Positions 11,901-25,857 are shown, counted from the stretch's first letter. The stretch: DNA of 64,000 nucleotides from Atrichornis clamosus (GCA_013400975.1 WBMZ01011745.1:1-64000), one strand, 5' to 3'. Notes: generated by a model from the letters alone, not told the origin. Made by a program: numbers and translations.

Positions 11901-14900
11901 AATACTGCTATACTGAACAAGGAATGTGAGACTTCAAACATTAGAAATCTCAGGGCCAAGCATGCTAGGTCATTGGCAAAGTAGCAGCACTTACACTATA
12001 ATTTGTCTCGTGGTCCAGTTATGTGTTTTGACATCCCTGAGCTGCCTAATTGCTCTGGGGAAAAAGAAGAAGTAAAGAACGATCTTGGTTACTGTAGTAG
12101 AAAAGATGGTTTCCAACCTCATCTGTCCATCACATCCATAATTCAATGACTGCTGCATGGTCATTTCCAGAGGTAGCAGAGTAGGGCTCTTTTGAACAGC
12201 ATCAGTTTGAAAGTTTTGGACATTTCATAGCCATCCTGGGGCTTTGAATTGTGGTAGGTGCTTCACTCCATGCTCTCATGCAGCACATGGTGGTGCCACG
12301 CTCTTCAGAAGCCTCTTGGGGCTTGAGAAATAACTGGGTGTTCACATTACTGTGTACTGGACTAGTGCCATCATGGATTTTGTCGTGTCTGCAGAACATG
12401 ACTGGGGTCCAACAGTGGCCCAGGTTCTGGAAACTCTCCTAGCCCCTACCCCAGCTCAACTACATACGGGCATGGAGAGTTTAAATCTGGAACTGTCAGT
12501 CTGGCACGTTCCATAAACACTAAATTGACTCAGAGTGGCTAGGTCTGGTGCTATAAAACATACTGTTCAGGTATTATTGCCAAGAAAAAAATTACCTGTA
12601 AATAGCAGACTTAGAGCATAGGGGCTTATTTCTGTGCTTATGCTTTTTACATTTCCAATTTTGCACCAGCTTGGCAAGAAATTAACTTAAATGTCAAAAC
12701 TATTTTTATGTAAATATATGCATTATTGAATCTCTTACTCATAAAGCAAATAGTACTTAAACCCACACAAAACAGTTGAAGCTATATATATTTTCTCACT
12801 ACTGAATTTGGCTTTTAATAACTTGGAGTGAACTGTCCAAAATAAAGTTAGGAATCAAGGGCACTTTATTTTCCAGCTAGCAACATATGTACTCTTGGCT
12901 TTGGGCTGTACCAATTTGAGATGGAAGAAAACCTGGATTTGTACTACAGATCCTCTCAGCAATTAAGAAGAGAGAGAAATATCATAGTTAAATAAACACA
13001 TTATTTTAAAATTAACAAACTTTTCTAAAACTGTACAAAGCTGCAAAAAATGTGAAGGACTATTAAGAAACTGTGAACACGTTGATATCAAACAGTGGCT
13101 TTTTAAATGTGTTTCTCTTGCTGGAAGTGCAGCCTTATGCCAGATTCAGAGGCAGCAGCTACTCAGAGAAAAAGCTGTAGTCTGCAGAGTCCCATAGATT
13201 TCACTGATACTATTTGAGGAGTAAGGACAGAAAAACCTGCTCTCAGCACGCACAAACAAAACCACAGCTGAGGTTAGGGGTTGTGTACTAAGCCCAAGTC
13301 ACAGCAGCCTGGAAGGAGATGCTTGCTCTCCTCTTTGGGATTCATGTTTTGTCTCCATGTCACATATTTTCTTGTCCCACAGCCCTCCTACCTCTGGGAA
13401 GTTACCTGAGGTCGGTATGGGTTCCCAAAGATGAGGTGGGAAAAGTGACTTCAGAAAGTCATGCAGACAGGGGCTTGTTGCTGAAGAACACCTTGCCAGT
13501 GCTCTGCCGCAGTCACCTGGCGGGATCCACATTGTTGCTGTTTTGTTGCTCCCTGCCCCATGCTCAGTGTCAGAGCTGCCATGGCAGAAGTATCCATTGG
13601 TTTTGGCTTGCCCACTGCTGCAGGCAGGTGTTCCCTGAGCATGTGGGTGTGTTCAGGCTCACTGGGATGCAAAAAAGCAAGATGGAGGCAGAGGGGAATC
13701 CTCAGCAGAATTGCTCGTGATCTGCCATCCCAGATCTAGTTCAAGATTTTAAGTCAATTATCCAGCAATTCAAATAGTCTTTGGCTGGGTTACAGGGTAT
13801 TTGCCTGCCACTGTGTGTGGCAGGAAGAGCACACATTGCTACTTCTGCCCTTTCTGGTTGAATAAACCCAAGCTGTACTCGAGGGGAAAAAAAAATGTTG
13901 GAGTGCTTTCTGAGGCAGCTGGGTGGTGAAAACTGCCTTGGTTATCTGAGGCTGAAGTACATGTGAAGCATAGCTGGGGGAAGACCCCTGAAAAAAGCCA
14001 GCCCTTGAACTGCTGGATACAATCAAAATAAAAATTTGGAAGACCCCACAGGAGTTGTAGTAAATGCCGCAGTTGGTCATGGGTGGGTCATATCCAGCAA
14101 ATCACTTGGGCTGGCTGTGCACGCCTGGCTATAGGGGCATGAAGGGGAGAAACACAGGGGAAGGAGGAACAAACTGGACTGGAGAGAGGGTCCTGGCTCT
14201 CACCCGTGCAGACAAGTGAATTTGAAGGATGATGTCTAATAAGATATTCTAGTTTTCTAAAAATAACGCCTTCCACTGACTGAAACCACAGTTCTTGCTG
14301 ATGCAGGTTTTGATTGTTTTACCTCTTATTCCATCTTTCCTAGTTTACATGATTCAGACTTATATAAATGCTAGTAATAGTGCCTCATTGCAGTGAGAGT
14401 GGAGCTGTGTGGAAGAGACAAGGCTCAGAGGGGCAGGAGATTTGTCCTGAAGGCCTTTTTGTCCATGAGATCCCCTGTGCATCCCTGGCTAGCTCCTGGA
14501 GTGAGGGGTAAGCGACCTCTGTCTGGTGGTGCCTAGGAGGGAAGTTTGATGAAGTGATGCTGCTCCCTTTTCTTGCAGTGTCCTCTCCCACAAAACTTCA
14601 TTGTAATGACCTTTATTCTTTCTTGTTAAATGCAGTGTGTTAAAAGGCTGCGGAGAGTAGGCTGCTTGGGGTTGTCTTTAAACACAAGCCTTAAGGAAAA
14701 ACTGAAACAACAGATAAATAAAATGATTATGGTTTAACTTGAACCATAAATACTATTTTCATTTTTAAATACATTTTTGGAAGGTGGGGGGAAATCAATT
14801 ATGATTGAGTTTAAAGCAAGCAGACTTTTCCTTTATTTGATTGAGATGTGTGATTCATCTTGACCATCTTTTTCATAATTTTTAAGTCATTCTGCCCATG

Positions 14901-16655
14901 CCACATTCATTCCCTGAGCTTATTTTGTTAACCTTGCTGCCTGAACAAATTAAGCACATCTTCATGTGGTGTTCTCTTAATTACGTACCTGCTGGTCACA
15001 GTTGGGACACCTGTATATTCATCTACTTCCCTGTGTAGCCAGGGGACAATTAATCCTGCATGTTTTTTTCCCAGCTTTTGAAAACTTTTTTTGTGTATTG
15101 TGCAGTTTATGTGAATACACTTATGTCCTGTTTTTCCATTGCTTGGGCATTTCTTCATATGCTTGGAGTGCAGAGGTAGTAAGCTAAGGTACAATAGTTG
15201 GTACTTTCATCAGCACTGGTGGTGTATACAAAACGTCCAAGTCTGAATAAGAAAGGTAAATTAGTGTTAGGTCTAGCAAGGACCCTCAGAGCCATTGAAA
15301 ACAAACATGTTGTAAGCATCTTGTCCAGCCAGCTCCCCAGAAATCTGTTCCAGTCACAGGTCACAGGACTCCTGCCAACTGCCTGGAAAAAAAAGTAGGA
15401 GCAAAGAAGTGAAAACCAGCATCTACAGCTGTAAGCTGCTGGGGAAGATGTGGTGGGAGCAGGAAAGATCAGCAGTATCACTGGTGTCCTGGGTCTTCAT
15501 AGCAGTGCAGCAGCTGTTTGGTGGTGTTTCCAGGTGGATGTGAACTGTTCTGTGTTATAGAGGGAAGAGAAAATACCCAATGTGCAGACTCTTCCTGCTG
15601 CTTTGATTTGAGGAAAATTTCTTCACTGGTCTTAGCCTTTGCATGTGAAAGATTGCCAGTAACTCAGTAATTGGGTCTGAGCAGGCTTTTGCCCCACAAG
15701 AGACACTGAGGCCCTTCCTCTAACTGGGGTCAATATCTGGTCCTTCTTCACAGGGCCACAGGAAAAAAGACTGGGACTGTTGATGTAAGTCATGAAATGT
15801 GGGACTGATAGGCTGTAACTATGGGCCAAACAAGCACGGGAAAGACAATGATTGCCGCCCACTTCACTGTGCTCTAGTAGTACTGACAAATTTGACACCT
15901 CTGTCTTAATTTCCTGGGTTTCAAGTTCCCGTTTCAGGAGCTGCAGGAGCAGTGGTTAAGTAGGACAAAGCACACCTCAACTCTTCTCTGAGTTTTTCAT
16001 GTGGATGTGTGTGTGCTGTGCTCATGTTCTCTTCCCCTCCTGCTCAACGTCGTCAGCTTGCTATTAGGAAAATCTAAAGTTTGCAGTGCAAAGGTATTGG
16101 AGGTAGCTTGTGAGAGATGTGAAATGCACAGGTACTGTGTCTTGGCTGAGGGGGAAAGGATCTGCTTGTGTTGAAATTTGGCTTCTTGGTCTGACTTGTG
16201 ACATCTATGCTGGTATAACAATACGGGAATAACTACTGGTAGAAGCAATGACTGAACATCATTATTCAGTGAATGCCTCAGACATGAGCATTGGTCTAGA
16301 TAAAGTGTGATTTTATATTCCTATTATTTATATGACGGAGAACAGACTCAAGGATCTTCAACCCCATGCAAAATTATTTTGAGTGATACGTGGCCAGTAG
16401 GTACCCTGTGTTAGAGTAACTGGTGTGTCAAGTAAATGAGACAGTTTCATCAGAGTGGGGGGAAAAAACCCAAGAGTTTAACTGAAACAGCATTAACAGA
16501 TTGTCTCTTGGAATGCAATCAGCAAGCAGAAAGGGTTGTTAAATAGATACAAAATTTAAGTGACTTTACTCTTAATAAAGAAACAGCTAAATAAATATTT
16601 CAAGAAAACAGTGAAGTCAAATTGCAATAAATTTTATTATCTAGTGCACTTTTAA
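8950..16655. other. Unique intronic sequence, no gene seen
   Basis: About 7.7 kb of AT-rich intron. Open frames such as 9406-9816 (-) and 13319-13720 (+) have no recognisable domain, and the regions around 13.3-14.6 kb are simply GC-richer. A small hairpin (CAGGCAG / CTGCCTG around GTAGAT) lies near 11850. I see no tRNA, snoRNA or transposon signature. Confidence 0.55.
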
Positions 16656-16763
16656 GGCCCCAGGATGGGAATATATCTGCATTCAGGAAAGCACTTAAGC
16701 ACGTGCTTTCCTGAATAGGGACAGTCTAAGGCTTATACTTAAGTGCTTTCCTGAATGTGGGCC
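16656..16763. mobile_element. Palindromic MITE-like element
   Basis: The stretch starts GGCCC and ends GGGCC. It contains ATTCAGGAAAGCACTTAAG at 16681-16699 and its perfect 19-bp reverse complement at 16738-16756. A third copy of the arm, in reverse orientation (14 bp, GTGCTTTCCTGAAT), lies at 16703-16716, so the left arm is itself a hairpin around an E-box-like CACGTG. The arms resemble the 'GCACTTAAGCACRTGCTTAA' inverted arms of non-autonomous DNA-transposon families that I recall from turtles, crocodilians and birds. I cannot assign a family name. It is likely a degraded, internally rearranged MITE. Confidence 0.55.
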
Positions 16764-16769
16764 AAAGCC

Positions 16770-19700
16770 TCCTAAGAGTTTATTTTAAAGACACTCTTCC
16801 CGTAATTAAAACACTTCGTCAAATGTAACAATTAGGTGTCAGCTTGCTTACTGTCACACAGCAACTTTCTGTAACAGCAGGCGGTAGCACTGTACAATGA
16901 CTGAGGTCAGGAAGCAAAGACTACTTCATCAGTTGACACTGTGAGGGGAAACTCAATTTTTATGGGCCTCCCAATAGTTCCCTCCAGCAAGTGCTGGCGG
17001 TCTGAAATGAAGAGCTCTGCCAAGACGTGGCCCAAAACTGTTTACAGGGTTTGCACTGGAACCAGCCTGAGCTTGAGGCTTCTCCCCACTGCAGTGCTGA
17101 GCAGCACTGGAGCTCTCGCTGGTGCCGTTGTTACGTGTGGCTCGACCGGAGTCGTTCTGCTGGGCGTTCTGTTCTGTTTACTCGGACGTTAAGTTTTTAC
17201 TCGGTCATTCCTCACAAGCATCCAGTTGTTCTTTTTCTCACTCTGGTGGCTGGGAGCTGGTTGTGCTAATGGTACTATCTGATGTTCTAGGTGAAACGGA
17301 GTCATTGCAATGCTGCTTCTCCCCTGATCCAGGGTCCTGGTTGGTCTCTGTGACTCTGAAATGTAGATGGAGCAGTGGTGGCTCCTCCTGCCCTTCCCTG
17401 CATATGGTGTTCCTACCTGGAGAAGCAAGAGTTGCAGAAGCAGTTAGGAAGTTGCTTTGCTGGGAGGGACAGGTGTAATAGTGAAAATTACATTGTTCTG
17501 GAACATGTTGCCAAGAAGTCCTTGTTCCCCAAGGAGGTGGCCTTCAAGCATCTCCTGTGATGCTGGGAAACATGGAAAAGTAAGGGGTTTATTCTCGCAC
17601 CTTGGAGGCAGACAAGTAATGTTGATGAGAGGATTTGCATCCTGAGGTCCTGTACTTTGGGCATCCCTGTCCAGAAGCCATGTTGGTGAAGTGCTGGAAG
17701 AGATGTTGACTCCTGCCTTGTAGCAGCCACAGCTGTCCTGTGGAGGAAGAAATTCACTCTTTGGTTTTCCTGAGGAGTTGGTCTTTAAATACGGTTTATA
17801 TGGATGTGAAAGCTTGTTGCATTTTCTTTCAGTGATCTTAGGCTTAGTATGCCTGCCCTTTACATCGTAACTAAAGCAGTTCAGTGTCTTCCCCACTTCT
17901 GCTGCCTAGACTTGACTCTGTTGTTACTATGGTTGTTATCTCACCTATTTTTATATTCTTTGCTCCATAATTTGTGATCTGTAATTGTGGGATAACTCAC
18001 AGCAATCTAAGCCATTGCATTTTTGTGTATGGTTCTTCTGAGTGACCCCTGTGTAGGGTTTTCATCAGGTTGCAATAACCTTGATTTTTAAATCAACATT
18101 CAGTTTCTGGAGTCCATAGGTGTTAGCTGTGGCAGGGATTTTAAAGGTGAAAGCAAGTCCATCCTACATTCAAAACTACTCCTGAAAGATTTTCCCACAC
18201 TAAGCCTTGCATGCTGTTGTCCCTCCCTTGTCCTCTTGGTTGTGGTTTCTGCTTGAGCTTGGGAGAACCCAAAGCTTGCTCTTGGCTCCTCCTGGCAAGA
18301 AAGGAAAGAATGAAAGACCAAGATACTTTTTGTGGAAAGAGGTGAAGAAGGATGTAAGGTTTGGTAAGCGAAGACTGTAAATTGCATCCCTGATAGGTTG
18401 AATTTTCCATTTTACGGAGAATATGCCAAAATACTACAATAAAATACATAATGTGTTTCCTCTGCCTTCCCATTGTAAAACTTGAGAGTCATGGCATATT
18501 AAACAAAACCAGATACATCCATTGACTTTCCATACTCTGAAGCAGTATAGGGTGGGGTGAAGCTGGTATTAATAGGTCTATTCATCACAATAAATGTTCC
18601 TGGTGGATGTGGGTGGTTCAGACTCAGCGAAGAAATGGCTCAGAAGTGATCAGTCTCCACCCAGAGAAGCAGGAATTTTTAGCAGGGAGTGTCCCACATA
18701 CCGGTAATAAAAAATGATGGCTAACTGAAGAGTCTTTTCTTGAAGGGCTTTATTTTAAATTCAGGTGAGCTGAACTTTGTTAGCATCAGGACTCATTTTG
18801 GTTCCCCAGCTGTTTTCTAATGTAACTTGCTAATTACTGGTCTGTGCTCCATAGGTAAATCTGCATTTGATTAAAAACTGGCTTTAGGCTGTCATCTTCT
18901 CACTTCTGTCCCAGCGCACCATAAAAAACCCTGTAAAATATGGAGGTTCTTGAGGGAGCTGGCGTCTGCAGTGCTGACTGACACGAAACCAGCATTTTTG
19001 TGAATTTGTGTCATTATGTAAGTTGTACATTCTTTTCAGAAATTTATCTATTTATTCATGGATTTAATTGCTATTTCTTTTACAGCGGGGCTTGGAGTTC
19101 CTAATGAGAAGTCTGTGCTGGGCGTTGTACCAGTACATAACAGAGAAGGCAGCTCTGCCCTTGACTGCTAAGAGGACATGACAGGATGACAGGAATAACA
19201 AAAGGGGTGGAGAACAGAGTAGCAAAATGCGCAGAGATTAACAGAAAAATATGTAGCTACCCACATTAAATAGATTATTTGAAATACAGTGTGTTATGTA
19301 TCAATATACAGGAATATGCATTTTGCAGTATTTCATTTAGATATTTATATGTGTTTTTGTCTTTAAGGAAAAGTAAGGATTGGACAAAGTTTATTTGTGT
19401 ACAGGCAGAACAGTCTTCTGTACCTAATCTTGCTTCCATGTCCCTGGGAGGCATGTGTACATGGAAATCATTTTTAGGCTGATGAAACTGAAACAGAAAA
19501 TGATACACTGGTGATGTCTGGATTTGGAACTTGGATATCTGCTCATCAGTGGATGCTTTGATCTCTCTGCTTGGTGGAGAGCAGAAGGATCATTTCTGTT
19601 GTCAAGTGATGGACCTGTACTGATGGTTGGTCCCAGCAGAATATACAGAATCACTCGCACTTTGGAGAGCAGTGTGTAGGGGATCAAGTCAGTCCTCTGA

Positions 19701-22700
19701 ACAGGAGACGAGCAAGCAAATCTCTATTTCAGTGCAAAGCCCAAACATAGACAGAAAGGAACCTTTTCCCTTAAAATTATTTTTTGGGGGAGGTTGGCAA
19801 GAGTTCATGTAGGGTTTGTGACACAAAACAGTCACTAAGGTAAAGGTAACCTGCCATTTCCTGCCTATAGAGTTTGCTGTGGGCATTTTCAGAGGCTGTA
19901 GGGATGGCTTTGCATTTAGTGGTATATTCTGCAGGGGGGCTTACCGACTGCCTGTAGGTGAGAGGAGACATTCTTCCTGCATCTGCTGGATGGGCTTTCT
20001 GGCCTCCTTCCTATGAATAGTCATTTTGTTGTCCATACTGTGAAGTCACGGAGACTAGGTGTGTTGGACAATGCGTGAAAGTTGCCCGAGAAGGCTGGAA
20101 ATGAAAATGCATTCCCATTTCTTACAGTAACACAGATGTTTGTCTCAGCTCTTGAGTTTGTTGGCTGTGGGTTTTCTGCAGCAATTGAAGGCAGTCCATG
20201 CCTTGGTGGAGGAACGTTGTCTGTTCAGCTATGCAATGGCTTGTAATTTGATCAAGTAATTCTGAGATGGCTGCATTTTTGTGGAGGAGTGTGGGCGGCG
20301 GTGTGCCACGTCGCACCCTTACTGTCTCGGGTTTTACCATTTAAGCCTCCTGTTTGCTGATTATGTAAATGCTGATGTTTCATTCTTAGGGCTTCATTTC
20401 TGGGTCTTCCTGTTCTTAACTTTGAAGAAAGCAGTAACTTCCACCACAGTCCAGCCAGTGTTCACAATGTGAACTTCTGGGTTGGCTTCATACACACTGT
20501 GGTTTGCACTGATGAACTGCTAGCCCTCGTGGGTGAGAGGTGGCTGGTGCCAGGGCGAGTTTGGATGCTTGTGGACTCCTCTGAAATATGCAGCAGTAAG
20601 GAATTCACATGGTAAGTCACGTTCCTGTTGGTGGTGGTGAGAATAGACCGGTGGTAAGCCAGGCTGAAGCAGAAAAAGTGGCCAGAGGCTGGGGCCAGGA
20701 CACTGCATTGGTCAACGATGGAGGGGAGAGAAGTGTGGGACTGGTGGAACAGACAAGGCAGAGAACAGTGGGTGGGAACGTTGCTGCACAGATTTCTGAG
20801 TGGATGAGTGAGTGAGGTGATTTACTGATGCCATGGGTGAGCAAATTCGGGGTAGGGCAGCTGCTGAGCTTCTGGTGGTAGCTGGCACAACATTGCAGAA
20901 ATACAGTGCTTTTTGTGGAGGGGTGGTAAATGGTGGCATTAAAGAAATTGAAGGAGTGTTCTTATGAGTTGTGAGATGCTGAATTACCCCACAGGCAATG
21001 TTTTGAGGGAGTGGATAAGTTTGCAAAGAAAGTTGCAGTAATTTTGCTGCTTGACTTTCAGTGGTGCTCTAACCTATTTTCAACCACACCTGCAAGAAGG
21101 AGGAAAAGGCTCTTGAGCTCTGTGTGCCAGGGTTCCTGCTACAAGTCAACTTTTGACTTGTCTTTGGCCAGTCCTCCTTGGGGATGAATTGAGTGCCAGG
21201 GTGGTCTCCTCCACTTCCCAGGACCAGTCTGAGCATCTCTGCCATGGATATAAGTTATTCCAAACCCTGCTGCAGCATACCTGATGGAGGGTGAAGGCTG
21301 GGTATGACCTTTGCTTGCCTCTTCTTCTCCTGGAAGTGCTGGGAGCCACCAACTTGCAGTGATTTTGGAGTCTGAGGGAGCTCAGAGGTACCAACAGTGA
21401 GCAGATGCAATTTGGCTTCAAAGCAACCCTCCTACTTCTCACTTTAAGAGGTGAGAGGTGTATTTTTGGTTAGTTCTGGTGAATAAGGATTTTAGTATTG
21501 CATAAGTATGACGTGTCATGAGTTGCATTGCTGCGTTTCAGCATTATTGTTGGTCAGTCTTTTTTAAAAATTAACATTTTAGCCTTTGTAACAAAAGATC
21601 TAAAGTGTTATGGTTTGGACTCTTAAAAGACCTTATTCTTCTTTCTATTGAAATAGAAATGCAAAAGGGGAGAAGAAGAAAATGAAAAAATAGTGTCTTT
21701 TCCATTAAGAAAGATTTTTTCCAGCCTTTTACTGGCATATGTGATGGTTATTTGTAAAAGTTTCTTTCATTTTTTTAAGAACCCCCAGCCATTTTTGCTT
21801 GAAGGAATGTTTTAAATATGGAAAACATTTTTCATTAACTTTAATTTTCATTAACTTAATTTTGGAGGGCTTTTCTTGCTGTGAGCTCAGTTTACCAATC
21901 AGAGCTACCTAGTTGGTCTCTTGAATCCATTTTTGTCAGTGGATCTCTGCATAACAGTTGCCCTCTTGTTTTTTTGTGAGAGTAGGATTATAATGAAAGA
22001 ACCAGCCAAAAGATAGAGAGTGGGCATAGGTTAAACTGTTAGTCCAGACAAATTATGCATAAGACATGCATCTTGTGCACTTTGAAAAACACCAGGTGTG
22101 AAAAGTGTAGTCTTTTGAAGGTTAGCTTGTTGAATGCAAAGAAAATAGCCAGATCACAGTATTTGGGAACAAATTTTTTGCTTCCCTTTAAAAATAATTG
22201 AAAAGTCAGTTCTTTTCATATAGTCATGCATAACTATTTCAGTGTTGACCTTGCCTTTTCATAACTTTTTCTTGCACTCTTAAAAAATTCCTTTACTCTC
22301 TTTCTCAGATTTTATCTCAGAACATGTGTTTTTGCCATTAGTTTCATTCTTTTGCATTCATGGTCTTACCTACTTTTTGTTGGCTTATGATCTATCTGTG
22401 TGTGTCTTATTATCAGTTCCAGTTCAGTTTGTCCTATAAGTGTGATTTTTCCTGCTTTTCTTCCTTCCCTGTTTCCCCTCCAAGGCTCCCTTTTTAGTAC
22501 TACTTCTGATGGCTGGAAGACTGATTCTCCCGTGTCATCTCTCACCTTGCATTTGTCCCTGAACATTTCTTACTGGCCACCTTTGGAGACAAGTCTCTGG
22601 GCTTCCTGAGTCATTGGTCAGGCCTATTAAAGCTGTTTCGTGACCTCATGATTCTGACTCTCTCTGGTTAGGGCTGTAAATAAGCGTGACTTGGTAAGTG

Positions 22701-24489
22701 CCACATCACAGACAGAAGGATCAGCCTCAGCCCAGCGTCAGCCTTTGTTGGCTGTATTTTGATTAAGCAAATGAAAAGGAGGCAGATCCTTTGGTTTTTG
22801 AGCTTGTCGTAGAGCAGTATCAGGAGACTTTATTGGAAATTGTCCCTTTGGCTTGCATGCTGATGGTTTTCTTTCCATAGAAGCTGTGCTCAAATATTGC
22901 CCTAAAGCAGCCTGCACCCGCAACAGCAGCTTGCGAGCAGACTGACAGGGACCCACAGCCACTTTAGTGATTTTTGCCCCCATCAGCCTTTTCCCACGTG
23001 AAAACCACAGGGAGTGGATTGCCAGCCTTCCTTTTTTTGTGTATTTCTAGAGCAGAAATGAGCAGCAAAGATCAAACTCCTCAGGTTGTTGTCTTGACTG
23101 AAAAGAACACGTTGGTTAATATTTTTGTTCTTTGCTTTTTGGTCTTGCTTTTTCTTCTGAGTTTCCCTATAGAAGCCTAGAAAGACACCTTTATGTGTAT
23201 CATTTAATACTGAAAGGAGTTGTGTTTAGTTTAGTGGCTGACTCAAGGATTTTGAATATATGAAAACAAATATAAATGTATTATATGATTCATGATAAAA
23301 TTCCTCAATTTGGGAATGAGATGAAGTGCAATATTGATGGTACAAGGTCATCAGCTGTACTGTGGGTGCAGGGAACCCCTTTCTGTTGGTCTGCTGGACA
23401 GACAGTGCACCAGCTGTGTTACATGGATGAGAACCAGTAGGTACCAGTAACCACTGTTTCAGTTCTAGACCTGTTCATTAAAGGTCCTCAAGCAGATACC
23501 CAAGTGATAAATGGCAGACCTATTAAAAAAGTAAACCTGTTATCAGTATGGGCTTTAAGTTATGAGAGCACAAACAAAGGGTAACCTTTTGAGGCAAGAT
23601 TGTTTGGTTTGGACATACCTACAATTAGAAAAACAAAAATGTGCAAACAGATGTTTCAAGGTTTTGTTTTGTTTAGAATAAAAGTATCCAGTCCTAGCTC
23701 AGGGTTTCTTATGCCAAGTTCTAGTTCAAGGCCTGTGGGAGATCTTATGACTGACTTAAAAAGTCCGAAAATGACTCAGAAAGTGAGTGCCAGCATAAAT
23801 TGCAACCCACAGACATCACTGACCCATGGATACAGAGTGGACAGGGGAGCTGGGCCCCAGTCCTGCCACCTTTGCCTAGGGGCAGTCCTGCAGTGGGGCT
23901 GCTTTGACTGATCCCTGTCCATGTGCTGTGCATTGTGTTTTGGGGGGCAGTGCTGTGTTTCTGTTTTGGATCCTGCAAGAATGTTGTTTTAGGTCTGGGT
24001 TTTTTTGTGGTCAAGTGAGTGAACAAGTTAGGAATCTGTTGCTAGTGCTAAGCCTCAGAAGCACAAGATTTTAGTAGGGTTGTATATGTGAAGGAAAAGG
24101 AGCTGCAGATTTAGTGTCCATTGAACAAGTCAATGGGATGGCAGTGAACTGCTTCTGTGAAAGGCTGTTTGCAGCTGACAGGCCCTGAAAATCAGTTGTA
24201 GAAAAGAGTGGAGTGGATTATTCCAACTGACAGATCTGGGTTGCTCACAAGCTACTCATTGACAACTGGAAAATGGAGCAACATCTTTTGGCTGCTGAAT
24301 CCTTGAAGGATTAGTAACCCTGAGAACAGTAGCACTTGATGGGTGGGGGGAGTGCTTCAAATAAATAAAGAGCATTAGTTCAAGGGTTTTTGTTGCTTTT
24401 TTTCCTTTCGTAAGTTGAAATTTGGAAAGATACCTTTCACAACAACTGTCAGGAAAAGTAAGTGATATGAATTACCCTCACCCCTTTGA
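16770..24489. other. Unique intronic sequence, no gene seen
   Basis: About 7.7 kb of intron. A possible very degraded CR1 tail at about 17480-17560 is too weak to call. A short tandem repeat lies at 21829-21859. Open frames at 17122-17478, 17444-17896 (-), 18141-18473 (-) and 20712-21026 (-) look like chance. No RNA gene is recognised. Confidence 0.5.
21829..21859 (+). repeat. Two-copy AT-rich tandem repeat
   Basis: Two adjacent copies of TTTTCATTAACTTTAA occur, the second shortened by one T (16 and 15 bp). Confidence 0.75.
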
Positions 24490-24541
24490 GAATCGTCAAA
24501 GAGCTGACTGGTATCAATTGCAAAACCTCTCTTGATGATTT

Positions 24542-25857
24542 TTGAGAGATCTTGTCTCGATTTTCAAGAAGGGCAAGAAGGAGGACCCTGGAAATGACAG
24601 GCCTGCCAGTCTCACTTCAGTGCCTGGTAAAATTACGGAGAGGATTATTCTGGGAGGTATTGAAAAACACCTGAAAGGCAATGTAATCACTGGTCACAGC
24701 CAGCACGGCTTCATGAGAGGACAGGGCTGCTTATCAAACCTGATTTCCTTTTATGACAAGGTAACCCATCTAGCTGATCAAGAGAGGTCCCCTGGTGTAA
24801 TCTGTCTGGATTTCAGTAACGCTTTTGATACTGTCTCTCCTTCTGGATCCCTCTGGACAAGCTGTCCAGCTCACAGCTGGATAAAGACGTCATGTGATGA
24901 GTGAGCAGCTGGCTGATGGGTCGGGCACAAAGGGTTACAGTGAATGGGGTGACGTCAGACTGGTGACCTGTCACTAGGGGGGTTCCACAGGGCTCCATCC
25001 CTGGCCTTGTGCTCTTCAACATCTTCANTCTTCAACATTAAATGACTTGGACATAGGACTTGAAGCAAGTTCACAGATGATACAAACTGGGAGGAGCTGT
25101 TGACTCCCTTGAAGGCAGAGAGACCTTGCAGGGAGACCTCAGCAAATTAGAGAGATGGGTAATCACCAACTGCATGAAGTTCAACAAGGGAAAGTGCCAG
25201 ATTCTGCAGCTGGGATGGGGCAACCCTGGAGTACAGATGGACTGGGGAATGAGATGCTAGAGAGCAGCCCCTTGGAAAGGCACCTGAGGATTCTGGTTGC
25301 TGGCAAGTTGAGTCTGAGTCAGCAGTGCCCTGGCAGCCAGGAGGGCCAACCGTGTCCTGGAGGACATCAGGCCCAGCATCGCCAGCTGGGCAAGGGAGGG
25401 GATTGTCCCGCTCTGCTCTGCTCTGGGGCAGCCTCACCTCCAGTGCTGGGGACAGGTTTGGGTGCCATAGTACGAGAAAGACGTAAAGCTATTACAGAGT
25501 GTCCAAAGGAGAGCAATAAAGATGATGAAGAGCCTTGAGGGGAAGCCGTATGAGGAGCGGCTGAGGTCACTTGGTCTGTTCAGCCTGGAGAAAAGGAGAC
25601 TGAGGGCAGATCTCATTGAAATCTACAACTTTCTTCTGAGGGGAAGAGGAGGGACAGGCACTGATCTCTCCTCTGTGGTGATCGGTGACAGAACACGAGG
25701 GAATGGCCTGAAGTTGTGTCAGGGGAGGTTTAGGTTGGATATTTTCACCCAAAGGGTGGTTGGGCACTGGAACAGGCTCCCCAGGGAAGTGGTGACAGCA
25801 GCAAGCCTGACAGAGTTCAGGAAGTGTTTGGACAACGCTCTCAGACACATGATGTGA
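24542..25857 (+). pseudogene. CR1 ORF2 reverse-transcriptase remnant
   Basis: The copy carries recognisable pieces of the CR1 ORF2 protein (endonuclease/reverse transcriptase, which copies CR1 RNA into the genome), split over several frames. The first open piece, 24542-24904, holds FKKGKKEDPGN...RPASLTSVPGK, then HGFMRGQGCLSNLISFYDKV and the motif A block CLDFSNAFDTV with its catalytic aspartate. It then runs out of frame after a deletion. A motif C remnant reads FTDDTN at 25070-25087 where FADD is usual. The last piece, 25522-25857, holds the C-terminal YEERLRSLGLFSLEKRRLRA and HWNRLPREVV blocks and ends at a stop at 25855-25857. Frame breaks and stop codons between these pieces, plus the missing N-terminal half, make it non-functional. 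Confidence 0.93.
25028..25028. other. Ambiguous base (N) in assembly
   Basis: This is the only N in the window. It sits between two near-identical pieces (CTTCAACATCTTCA before it, TCTTCAACATT after it) inside the CR1 copy. The usual CR1 text here has a single 'ttcaacatcttcatcaatgac', so the duplication and the N together look like an imperfect assembly join in a repeat. Confidence 0.85.

Noticed and set aside
17480..17560. Possible degraded CR1 tail (TCTGGAACATGTTGCCAAGAAG...)
   Set aside because: A few words resemble CR1 but the order and spacing break down and no terminal octamer follows. Would need a sensitive RepeatMasker run.
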